Assembly: GCA_030612585.1 (NCBI GenBank)
Contig: JAUWNP010000157.1
Coordinates: 1 to 10,195 of the forward strand
Reading direction: 5' to 3'
Source of the DNA: Anaerolineae bacterium
Lineage (GTDB): Bacteria > Chloroflexota > Anaerolineae > B4-G1
DNA length: 10,195 nt
The position numbers were made by a program, and so were the translations under genes. Positions 1 through 7,700 of the stretch are shown here, piece after piece. Below the pieces are notes generated by a model, which was given only the letters and a program-made list of their open reading frames with translations, made no database searches and had not been told where the DNA came from. Position 1 is the stretch's first letter; every line of letters starts with the position of its first letter.

Positions 1-1
1 C

Positions 2-361
2 CTCTACGTCCGCTCCGCTCGCGGCCTCTTCCCCGATAACCGCCACTTCTTCGTGGATATCAAGCACCTGAAGCGGCCACCGGCAAACCTGAAGGTGGAG
101 AAAGCGGCGACCCTTCGACAAGCTCAGGGCAGGCTCCTTCGGCTCCGCTCAGGGCAGGCCGACGATGGTGTCGAGGTCAGGGTTGGCAGCGACGTTTACG
201 CCTATTTTGTCAAGTTGACAGTGCCAACAGAAGGCACTCGCTTCAGCGACAACTACTTCGATCTCTTTCCGGGGCAGGAGAAAGCGATCAGGGTGTGGAA
301 CACGCTGGGGCAGCGACTGACCGTGGACGACGTCGCGGTTTCTTCGCTGCCGGCGATGTGA
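2..361 (+). CDS. GH2 beta-mannosidase, C-terminal end (5' truncated by window)
   Basis: This is the last 119 codons of a gene that enters from the left; the reading frame is open from base 2 to the TGA at 359-361. The tail contains FSDNYFDLFPGQEKAIRV and ends DDVAVSSLPAM. These match the C-terminal beta-sandwich (Ig-like) domain of GH2 beta-mannosidases, in which a DNYFDL-P pattern is characteristic. The family removes terminal beta-mannose from mannan or N-glycan core fragments. The catalytic (beta/alpha)8 barrel lies outside the window, so activity cannot be judged here. A GTG at 53 could be mistaken for a start, but the frame is open upstream and the residues before it (HFFVDIKHLK region) fit the domain. 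A repeat-derived segment (bases 111-160) interrupts the domain in frame. The next gene on this strand is a GH130 enzyme, which fits a mannoside-degradation locus. Confidence 0.8.
   Translation, partial: LYVRSARGLFPDNRHFFVDIKHLKRPPANLKVEKAATLRQAQGRLLRLRSGQADDGVEVRVGSDVYAYFVKLTVPTEGTRFSDNYFDLFPGQEKAIRVWNTLGQRLTVDDVAVSSLPAM
111..160. repeat. Interspersed GCTCAGGGCAGGC repeat inside the GH2 gene
   Basis: GCTCAGGGCAGGC occurs at 122-134 and again at 147-159, a period of 25 bases, with CCCTTCGACA and CTCCTTCGG before the two copies. It is translated in frame as TLRQAQGRLLRLRSGQA, which is unlike the beta-sandwich around it. The same core recurs at 5340-5353 in the GH38 gene. From memory this sequence is a high-copy interspersed repeat in Chloroflexota and some other metagenomic bacteria; that cannot be checked from the window. 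Confidence 0.75.
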
Positions 362-556
362 GTGAGTAGGAAAGCAATGCTCAAGGCACAGACTGCCCCG
401 CACCTATTGGATTGGTTGTGGTTCTTTGACTACGAAGACATCATTGCGCCTTTCGCGTGAGATGGAGTGATCGCCAGAGGGAGGACAGGCGATTGATCTG
501 ACAATCATACTCCTGTTCATACGCGAGAAAAAACACAGATGAAGGAGGCAACTGAG
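362..556. other. Intergenic region upstream of the first GH130 gene
   Basis: No coding sequence is supported in this gap. Weak promoter-like hexamers are present, TTGATC at 493-498 and TTCATA at 516-521, 17 bases apart. The second matches the -10 consensus poorly, so this is only a candidate. AAGGAGG at 542-548 is a strong Shine-Dalgarno site eight bases before the ATG at 557. This is the longest plain gap before the GH130 genes and the likeliest place for a promoter. I see no convincing terminator hairpin after the GH2 stop. Confidence 0.4.
542..548 (+). promoter_or_regulatory. Shine-Dalgarno site that sets the start at 557
   Basis: AAGGAGG lies eight bases before the ATG at 557. An upstream in-frame ATG at 539 has no comparable site and would encode the Shine-Dalgarno itself, so it is probably not used. 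Confidence 0.7.
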
Positions 557-1537
557 ATGAGACTGAGACGTTACGAAGGCAACCCCCTAATCAAGCCCAG
601 GGGAGATGACTGGGAGGCGGTGGCGACGTTCAACTGCGCTGTCGTCTACAAGGACGGCAAAATACACGTCTTCTACCGGGCCGTGGGCGATTACGTCCAC
701 TACGCCTCCCACCTGGGCCATGCCGTTTTCGATGAGAATCTGAACCTTCTGGAGCGGTCAGAGGAACCGGTTTTCGGTCCCGACCTCAAGTTATGGGAGA
801 TGTCCATTGAGGACCCGCGGCTCATGGAAGTGGAGGGCGAACTCTATATGACCTACGTGATCACGCCCACGCCCGCTCCACCGGGGGGTGTGCGGATAAA
901 ATTAGGCATCCCAAAACCCTTGCAGGCTGCCGCCCGAACCGCCCTGGCCAGGGTGATGGACCTCAAAAACTTCGAGCGTCTGGGTGTCATCACCCCCTAC
1001 GACGCCCACGAACGGGACGTGGTACTCTTCCCCGAGAAAATCGGAGGCAAATACGCCGCCATTCACCGGCCCAGCAACTGGGTTGGTCCGGGCTACTCGG
1101 TGGAACAGCCCGGCATCTGGTTCGCCTTCCTCGATGGTCTACCCGGCAGGATGTACGATCACAAGGTGGTCATGAAAGCGGAGCAACCGTGGGAGGGTAT
1201 GAAGATCGGCGCCGGGCCGCCACCCATCAAGACCGATGCCGGCTGGCTGCTCATTTACCACGGCGCTGATCCGAACCGCATCTATCGGGCCGGGGCGGCC
1301 TTGCTGGATCTAGAGGAGCCCTGGAAGGTCATCGCTCGCACGTCGGAGCCGATCTTGGAGCCGGAGGAGGTGTATGAACGGGAGGGGGACGTGCCCAACG
1401 TCGTTTTCCCCGAGGGCGTCGCGGTCGTCGGCGAAGAGCTTCTGGTCTTCTACGGCGGCGCCGACAAGGTTTGCTGCGCGGCCAGCGTGAACCTGGGCGA
1501 GTTCGTTGACTACCTGCTGCAAGGGGCGATGAGATGA
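557..1537 (+). CDS. GH130 beta-mannoside phosphorylase (paralogue 1)
   Basis: A 326-residue GH130 protein (five-bladed beta-propeller; DUF377/PF04041 family). It opens MRLRRYEGNPLIKP, the usual GH130 N-terminus. The EDPR motif at residues 85-88 carries the general acid (Asp86), aligned by eye with the DPR motif of the N-glycan mannoside phosphorylase UhgbMP. The basic residues linked to phosphate use are present: Arg171 (AIHRPSN), Lys216 (KIGAGPPPI) and His235 (IYHGAD); GDVPNVVFPEG and YGGAD follow. Predicted reaction: phosphorolysis of a beta-mannoside to mannose 1-phosphate. Linkage (1,2 or 1,4) and acceptor are not decided. Compared with paralogue 3 it has a somewhat longer Pro/Gly and helix-forming loop at about residues 104-125. 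I prefer the ATG at 557 to the in-frame ATG at 539, because AAGGAGG (542-548) would lie inside the longer reading frame and is ideally placed for 557. No signal peptide is seen. The stop overlaps the next start (ATGA). Confidence 0.88.
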   Translation: MRLRRYEGNPLIKPRGDDWEAVATFNCAVVYKDGKIHVFYRAVGDYVHYASHLGHAVFDENLNLLERSEEPVFGPDLKLWEMSIEDPRLMEVEGELYMTYVITPTPAPPGGVRIKLGIPKPLQAAARTALARVMDLKNFERLGVITPYDAHERDVVLFPEKIGGKYAAIHRPSNWVGPGYSVEQPGIWFAFLDGLPGRMYDHKVVMKAEQPWEGMKIGAGPPPIKTDAGWLLIYHGADPNRIYRAGAALLDLEEPWKVIARTSEPILEPEEVYEREGDVPNVVFPEGVAVVGEELLVFYGGADKVCCAASVNLGEFVDYLLQGAMR

Positions 1538-2490
1538 GTGAATCTATCGTTCGAGATTGGTCATTTGGCCCCTTCCGCCGGCACGAGAGCAGCCCGATTC
1601 TCACCCCCCAGCCTGACACTTTCTACTCCAAGGCTATCTACAACCCTTGTGTCCTGCTGCAAGACAGCGCTTACCACTTGCTCTTTCGCGCCGAAGCCGA
1701 GGGCGACCCATGCAGCGGACGCATCGGCTTGGCCCACAGCCAGAACGGCGTACACTTTACGATCGAACCCGAACCAATCCTGGTCCCCGAACACGAGTAC
1801 GAAGCCCAGGGCTGTGAGGATCCTCGCCTCGTCCGTTTCGGCGATACTTACGTTCTGACCTACGTGGGTAAGAATGGTCGCTATGGCGAGGGGCACATCT
1901 GTCTGGCGACTTCCACCGACCTGCGTCGCTGGCAGAAGCATGGCGTGGCGCTGCACCCCCGGCCGGGACGCTGGAACAGCGGCCAGCTCAAGGCTGCCGT
2001 CGTCTCCCCAGTTCAGATCAATGGTCGCTACGTGATGTTCTATCTGGGCGAGGAGCGTCCCTGGCACACGGCTATCGGACTGGCATTCTCAGACGACCTG
2101 CGCCATTGGCAGGAGCCGGAGGATAGCTTGGTTCTGTCGCCTCAGCCGGGTTGCTTCGACAGCCAGGGAGTGGAGCCGGGGCCACCGCCTATTCTCACAG
2201 ACCAGGGTTTGTTGCTGGTCTACAATGGTTGGAATGTAGATCAGGTCCATTGCACCGGCGCAGTGTTGCTGGACCCGCAAAACCCACGCCGTGTTCTTGC
2301 CCGCAGTGCGGAACCGATCCTGGCTCCGCAAGAACTCTGGGAACTATCGGGCTACGTGCCCAACGTGATATTCAGTGAGGGGCTGACGCAGCAAGGCGAT
2401 GTTTGGCATCTCTACTATGGCGGGGCCGATCGGGTCATTGGTCTGGCAACATGCAGCCAGGAGGCGTTGCCGGCGTTTGATGAAGAATAG
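1534..2490 (+). CDS. GH130 protein lacking the phosphate-binding residues (paralogue 2, probable hydrolase)
   Basis: A 318-residue GH130 protein, divergent from the other three here. It retains the propeller signature: SSPILTP near residue 20, CEDPRLV with the general acid Asp96, EPGPPPI at 214-220, GYVPNVIF and YYGGADR. Aligned by eye with paralogue 1, the basic residues tied to phosphate binding are all replaced: Arg171 becomes Leu171 (FYLGEE), Lys216 becomes Gly212 (QGVEPG), and His235 becomes Asn231 (VYNGWN). A new Glu214 appears beside the GPPPI turn. GH130 members that lack the basic cluster have been described as beta-1,2-mannosidases that hydrolyse rather than phosphorolyse, so a hydrolase is the more likely activity; this is inference. 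The ATG overlaps the previous stop by four bases (ATGA), suggesting translational coupling and joint expression. No signal peptide is seen, so it is probably cytoplasmic. Confidence 0.85.
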   Translation: MSESIVRDWSFGPFRRHESSPILTPQPDTFYSKAIYNPCVLLQDSAYHLLFRAEAEGDPCSGRIGLAHSQNGVHFTIEPEPILVPEHEYEAQGCEDPRLVRFGDTYVLTYVGKNGRYGEGHICLATSTDLRRWQKHGVALHPRPGRWNSGQLKAAVVSPVQINGRYVMFYLGEERPWHTAIGLAFSDDLRHWQEPEDSLVLSPQPGCFDSQGVEPGPPPILTDQGLLLVYNGWNVDQVHCTGAVLLDPQNPRRVLARSAEPILAPQELWELSGYVPNVIFSEGLTQQGDVWHLYYGGADRVIGLATCSQEALPAFDEE

Positions 2491-2551
2491 CTACAGACAC
2501 TTTATCGCCCATGGGGCAACGCCAGCCAATATGTTAGAAAACGGAGACAAC

Positions 2552-3343
2552 ATGAGAGAGAAAGACGAAATCGCAATTATGAACGAAAAACACTGGGAGA
2601 GGATGGTGGAAGACGAATGTGGGTACACGATCCCCTGGTTGGATCTCGACGCCGACTTAATTCGCCAGTATGCAAGAGGCGAATTGGCCCCGGTGCCAGA
2701 GTCTTTGACCGTGATGTCTCCTTGCAATATACTCGCTGATGTCGAGGGTAAGGACGTTTTGTGTCTCGCATCAGGAGGAGGGCAACAGTCGGCGGTATTT
2801 GGGGTGCTTGGCGCGCGGGTGACGGTAGTCGATCTGGCGCAAGGACAGCTTGAGGGGGATAGGAAAGCGGCGGCACACTATGGGTATGATATCACTACGA
2901 TACACTCGGATATGCGCGACCTTTCATGTCTGGATGATGAGTCCTTTGATATTGTGTATGGAACGGCTATATGCTATGTCCCTGATACTCGACAGGTTTA
3001 TTCCGAGGTCGCCAGAATATTGAGGCTGGGCGGGGTGTTCCGAATGGATTTCGGCCAACCCGCCGTACATTTCATAACCTGGGATGGAGACTGGTATCGG
3101 GTCAGCAAGCCATATTTCGAGAAGATTGATCGGCGCGAGGACGGCGCCATTGAATTCCGGCACTATATGGATGACATCTTCAACGGACTTATTGACACAG
3201 GTATGTCAATTCGGCATGTTATGGATTTGTCCCGGTACGAGAAGCCGGATCCACAAGCCCTTCCGGGAAGCTGGGCACACGAAGCGCCGTACATCGGCGG
3301 CCATTTTGTCATCGTGGCAACCAGGGACCATAGAGCTTTCTAA
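2552..3343 (+). CDS. Class I SAM-dependent methyltransferase
   Basis: A 263-residue methyltransferase of the Methyltransf_11/25 kind. Motif I is VLCLASGGGQQ at residues 69-79 (the glycine-rich SAM loop). The acidic end of strand 2 is Asp94 (VTVVDLAQ), Asp120 follows strand 3 (IHSDMRDL), and FDIVYG at 132-137 is motif IV. ILRLGGVFRMDF (156-167) is the post-motif strand region. The substrate cannot be told; small-molecule or sugar O/N-methylation are open. I chose the ATG at 2552, with GGAG at 2543-2546 five bases upstream. An in-frame ATG at 2480 overlaps the preceding GH130 and has AGGAGG 15 bases upstream, too far to be convincing, but it is the alternative. The gene is more AT-rich than its neighbours (hand count 25 G+C of 60 at 2941-3000, against 41 of 60 at 1261-1320). 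With no evident part in glycan breakdown, it may have been acquired separately. Confidence 0.85.
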   Translation: MREKDEIAIMNEKHWERMVEDECGYTIPWLDLDADLIRQYARGELAPVPESLTVMSPCNILADVEGKDVLCLASGGGQQSAVFGVLGARVTVVDLAQGQLEGDRKAAAHYGYDITTIHSDMRDLSCLDDESFDIVYGTAICYVPDTRQVYSEVARILRLGGVFRMDFGQPAVHFITWDGDWYRVSKPYFEKIDRREDGAIEFRHYMDDIFNGLIDTGMSIRHVMDLSRYEKPDPQALPGSWAHEAPYIGGHFVIVATRDHRAF

Positions 3344-3413
3344 CCACTGCTTCCAGAGGACACGGAAGACCGCGCCGCTGAAGCATACGTTATCGATCTT
3401 CCGGTTAGCTTGT

Positions 3414-3650
3414 TTGACTCAGGTACGCAGCGCAGGCGCAGCCGGTATCAATATCAATCACATCTACCGCAACCAGCATTTGATAACGGCCGTTCATAAC
3501 GCTGGGTTAAGCGTGTGGACATGGACAGTAGATGACAAGAATCGTTTGCAAGAACTGCTTGATCTTGGCGTTGACTCAATTACAACCAACTGGGTTGAAC
3601 CGATGCGCCAGATGATGAAACCTGGCGCAAAAAAACATGGAGGAACATAG
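3414..3650 (+). pseudogene. Glycerophosphodiester phosphodiesterase, C-terminal remnant
   Basis: In the frame ending at the TAG 3648-3650, about 75 codons read as the end of a GDPD-family TIM barrel: GININHIYRNQHLITAVHNA, then AGLSVWTWTVDDKNRLQEL and LDLGVDSITTNWVEPM. The pattern of a final helix, a V-W-T-V-D/N-D strand and LLDLGVDSI-TN is the classic C-terminus of GDPD proteins, which hydrolyse glycerophosphodiesters to glycerol 3-phosphate and an alcohol. About two thirds of the protein, including the catalytic His and Glu motifs, is missing. Upstream the frame runs into the methyltransferase in a different frame, with no start or ribosome site of its own. It is therefore a 5'-truncated relic. 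The stop abuts the ATG of the next GH130, whose Shine-Dalgarno (GGAGGA, 3640-3645) lies within the relic's last codons. Bases 3344-3413, between the methyltransferase and the recognisable part, hold nothing I can identify. Confidence 0.75.
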
Positions 3651-4637
3651 ATGAAGATTCAACGTTACACTCACAATCCTATCTTGAAACCAGATACAGC
3701 GCGAAAGTGGGAATCCGGCGCGGTCTTCAATTGCGGCGCCACGGTAGGCGCGGACGGCTCGATTTATCTGTTATATCGAGCGATACCGCAGGGTTACACC
3801 AAAAAGCCCGATGGGTCAGGGTACGACAACTACGTCTCCTCCATCGGTTGCGCCGTCAGCGAGGATGGGTATCACTTCACCCGCTTTGCGCATCCGGTGA
3901 TCGAGCCGCTGGAGGAGTACGAGAGATTCGGCTGCGAGGACCCCCGGGTGACTCGACTGGAGATTGACGGAGAGGTCTTGTACCTGATCACGTACACCGC
4001 GCTTTCCGCCCCGGCCTTCTCCGGCGCTGGAAACCGGGTCGCGCTGGCCTCGACGGAGGACCTGCGCACTTGGCACAAACACGGTGTCGTGATACCCGAC
4101 CTGGAGGACAAGGACGCGGTGATATTCCCGGAACTCGTCGGGGGGCGCATTGCAATGCTCCATCGGGTGGCGCCCAACATCCAGATTGTATATTTTGACA
4201 GCCTGGAGCAGTTGATCAACTCAGACGCGGAATTCTGGAGCGAATGTAGAGTCTCACTCAAAGAGTCTACAGTGATGAGGCCAAAGTATGAGTGGGAGGC
4301 AAAAAAGATCGGAGCCGGGCCGCCGCCGATCAGGACTGATGCTGGATGGCTTTTGATTTACCACGGGGTGGATGCCAACCACGTCTACCGGGCCGGGGCG
4401 GCACTCCTGGACTTGGAAGACCCCGCCAGGGTCATCGCCCGCTCGCCACACCCCATCCTGGAGCCGGAGGAGGAGTACGAGAAAGTCGGGGACGTGCCCA
4501 ACGTCGTCTTCCCGGAGGGAGCGGTAGTCCGGGACGGGACGCTTTACGTCTACTACGGCGGGGCGGACAAGTGCTGCTGCCTGGCCATTGTCGCATTGGA
4601 TGATCTCCTGGGCTATCTGCTGGCTTTCCGGGAATAG
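3651..4637 (+). CDS. GH130 beta-mannoside phosphorylase (paralogue 3)
   Basis: A 328-residue GH130 protein. Features in order: MKIQRYTHNPILKP N-terminus; AVFNCGA near residue 25; CEDPRVTRL with the general acid Asp97; Arg172 (AMLHRVAPN), Lys219 (KKIGAGPPPI) and His238 (IYHGVD), the set expected of a phosphorylase; GDVPNVVFPEG at 280-290; YYGGADKCCC at 301-310. It should convert a beta-mannoside plus phosphate into mannose 1-phosphate; the exact linkage is not readable. Over its last 110 residues it is strikingly like paralogue 1 (TDAGWLLIYHG-D-N--YRAGAALLDLE), so the two probably arose by duplication or exchange sequence. GGAGG ends six bases before the ATG, overlapping the GDPD remnant. The run of three Cys after GGAD (two in paralogue 1) is unusual for a soluble enzyme. 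No signal peptide is seen. Confidence 0.88.
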   Translation: MKIQRYTHNPILKPDTARKWESGAVFNCGATVGADGSIYLLYRAIPQGYTKKPDGSGYDNYVSSIGCAVSEDGYHFTRFAHPVIEPLEEYERFGCEDPRVTRLEIDGEVLYLITYTALSAPAFSGAGNRVALASTEDLRTWHKHGVVIPDLEDKDAVIFPELVGGRIAMLHRVAPNIQIVYFDSLEQLINSDAEFWSECRVSLKESTVMRPKYEWEAKKIGAGPPPIRTDAGWLLIYHGVDANHVYRAGAALLDLEDPARVIARSPHPILEPEEEYEKVGDVPNVVFPEGAVVRDGTLYVYYGGADKCCCLAIVALDDLLGYLLAFRE

Positions 4638-4713
4638 ATGGAGTGTGGATCGTGGTGATCTCGGATTATTGAGAGGGTGGAGGTGCAGTTTACGAGAGAA
4701 AAGGGATGTTCCC

Positions 4714-7700
4714 ATGCATCGCGTCCGCCTGACTGAAGACAAAATCGCCCACCGCCTGGAACTGGTTGAAACGTTGGTCTACCGACGACGGCAGCCCTTA
4801 CCCTCCTTTCGTTTTCACGCCGGTGATGAACCACTCGTCGCCCTCGACCTGGACGATGGCGGTTGGCCGCTCATAGAACCCGGCGACTGCTGGGGTGAAC
4901 TGGGCCAGGATTTCACCCTGCGCACCACCTTTACCATGCCCGCCGACTGGCAGTCGCCCGTGGCACTCTTCTTGCCTATCGGGAATGCCCGTCAGTTCGT
5001 CCACCCAGAAGCGCTGGCCTACATTGACGGCGATGCCTTACAGGGCGTGAATGCCTATCACCAGGAGATTCTGCTGTCGCCCCGCTGGCGCGACGGTGCC
5101 ACGCACGTCCTGGCCTTGTACGGTTGGTTCGGCATCAAGAACGCACCGATTCTGATGGGCCAGCCGGAAATCGTACAGATTCACCAGCCCACTCGCGATT
5201 TCGTCGCCTCGGCTCGCGTGGCCCTGGGTGTGCTCAGGGAACTGGATGAGCATAACCCCACTCGAAGTCGCCTGCTGAACACCCTGGACGAATCGTTTCG
5301 CCGGTTAGACCTCCGTGAGCCCTTCGACCCTTCGACCATGCTCAGGGCAGGCTGCGCTCAGGACAAGCCTATCGGAGACGGCTTCTACGATAGCGTCGCG
5401 GCAGCACAGCAGGCCCTCGATGGGGTACTGGCGGCGGCAGGGCCTCCTCTGGCGGTGGACATCATCGCTGTGGGGCACGCCCATCTGGACGTAGCCTGGC
5501 TGTGGCCCGTCAGCCAGACCCGGCGCAAGGCAGCCCGCACCTTCAGCAGCGTCTTGCGGCTGATGGAGCGGTTCCCCGACTTTCACTTCACCCAAAGTCA
5601 GCCCCAACTCTACCGTTACGTCTCCGAGGACCACCCGGACATTTTTGGACAAGTTCGGGCCCGCGTGGCAGAGGACCGTTGGGAAGTGACCGGCGGCATG
5701 TGGGTCCAAGCCGACTGCAACGTGACCGGGGCCGAGTCTCTGGTGCGGCAGTTCCTGCTGGGGCGAGGCTACTTCCGCAAACACTTTGGCGAGGTTGAGA
5801 CGCCTATCCTCTGGCTGCCGGATACCTTTGGCTACCCTTGGACGCTGCCCCAATTGATCAGGCAGGCTGGTCTGAAGTACTTTATGACCACAAAGTTAAG
5901 TTGGAACCAATACAACCGCCTGCCCTACGACAGTTTCTGGTGGCAAGGACTGGATGGCACGCAAGTTATTACCCACTTCATCACCACGCCGGACGTTGGG
6001 GGGAGTTGGTACAACACGTACAACGGCGATTTGTCTCCTCGCCTGATCATCGGCACGTGGCGCAACTATCAACAGAAGGAGGCACACACCGAGTTACTCA
6101 CCGCCTTTGGCTGGGGAGACGGTGGCGGCGGGCCAACCCGCGAAATGCTGGAGAACGGCCGGCGGCTAGCAAACCACCCCGGTGCGCCGCGCGTGCGGCA
6201 AGGCAGCGCATGTGAGTTCTTCCAGAACCTCGAAGCGCAGGCTGGCGGACGATTGCCGGTCTGGAACGGCGAACTCTACCTGGAGTATCACCGTGGCACT
6301 TACACCAGCCAGGCCCGCACCAAACGCGCCAATCGCCAGAGCGAGTTTCTGCTGCACGACGCCGAGTTTCTGGCCGCCTGGGCCGCGCTGGCGACCGATG
6401 GTGTAGGGGCGAACCCTTGTGGTCGCCCCCCTGGGCAGGCACAAGACCTGCCCCTACCTCAAACCGGTTACGAATACCCTCACGCCGAATTGACCCGTGC
6501 CTGGGAGTTACTCTGCCTCAACCAATTCCACGACGTTCTCCCCGGCTCGTCCATCGGCCAGGTGTACGAAGACAGCGGACGCGATTACGAGGCCATCCGC
6601 GCCATTGGTGAGCAGGTGCGGGAGACGTCTCTGGCGGCCCTGGCCCGGCTACTTCCCGAAGAGACAATGTTCGTGGCCGTCAACCCCACCTCCTTCGGGG
6701 GACGGCACATCGGCTTGCTGCCGGAACAATTGGCCGAAGGGCAAACGCTGACCGACCTGGCCTCGGGCGAACCCCTGGTTACTCAGCCCGTCGAGGACGG
6801 AACGCTGGTGGAAGTGGATTGCGTTGACCCCTATGGACTGGTCGCGTTGGGCAGCGGGGACATGCCCCCGCCCCTGCCCGCCGGGGTACCGGTGGCCCAC
6901 CTGGTCAACGGCGTCGCTGTGTTAAAAAACGACGTACTTCGCGTCGAGTTTGACGCAGCCGGTCACATCATCCGCCTGTTCGACAAGACCGTGGGGCGCG
7001 AAGTGCTGCCACCAGGCCAGCGGGCCAACGTCTTTCAGGCTTTCGAGGACCGCCCGCTGGGCGGGGAGGCCTGGAACATAGACATCTTCTACGACGAAAA
7101 ACAATGGGCCGCTGAGCCGGCCTACAGTCTGACGATTATCGAAACGGGTCCCCTCCGGGCTGGCCTTGAAATTCGGCGTCGCCTCCTGAATAGCGAGATC
7201 GTGCAGTGTGTCTACCTGTACCGGGGCAGTCGCCGCCTCGATTTCGATACCTGGGTTGACTGGCGGGAGCGGCACGTATTGCTCAAAGTCGCCTTCCCGG
7301 TAGACATATTGAGCCCGGTGGCAACCTATGACATCCAATGGGGAAGCATTCAACGCCCCACACATCGCAACACCTCCTGGGACTGGGCGCGTTTCGAGAC
7401 AGTGGCACACAAGTGGGTTGATTTGAGCGAGGGGACCTACGGTGTCAGCCTACTCAACGACTGCAAGTATGGCCACGACGTGCAAGGTAACGTCATTCGA
7501 CTGACCTTGCTGAGAGGCCCCACCTATCCCGACCCCGACGCCGATCAGGGCGAGCATCGTTTCACCTACAGCCTCCTGCCCCACGCTGGCGACTGGCGCA
7601 CGGGCACGGTACCGGCCAGTTATACCTTGAACGACCCGTTGCTCGTGCGGCGGGTGAACGGTGGCGGTGATGGTGACAATCCGTCTCAATCACTGGTGGC

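Noticed and set aside
493..521. Sigma-70 promoter upstream of the first GH130
   Set aside because: Spacing is right but the -10 hexamer matches only about half of the consensus; kept as a remark in the intergenic entry, not as a feature.
539..556. ATG at 539 as the start of the first GH130 gene
   Set aside because: The Shine-Dalgarno AAGGAGG at 542-548 lies inside this extension and is ideally spaced for the ATG at 557, where family homology also begins.
1561..2067. 168-codon minus-strand open frame
   Set aside because: Antisense shadow of paralogue 2, with no recognisable motif or ribosome site.
2399..2551. N-terminal extension of the methyltransferase
   Set aside because: The first part is the paralogue 2 coding region read in another frame; GGAG before 2552 supports the shorter protein. 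ATG 2480 remains a weaker alternative.
3084..3413. Reading frame leading into the GDPD remnant from inside the methyltransferase
   Set aside because: The protein made before about 3414 is the methyltransferase gene read out of frame and resembles nothing; only the tail is meaningful.
4588..4713. 42-codon N-terminal extension of the GH38 gene
   Set aside because: It overlaps the end of the preceding GH130, reads as a Trp/Cys-rich non-family sequence, and lacks a ribosome site, while ATG 4714 has AAGGGA seven bases upstream.
6403..6457. CRISPR repeat or group II intron fragment
   Set aside because: It is a single copy with no regularly spaced partner and is too short; the terminal inverted repeats suggest a REP- or MITE-like unit instead.
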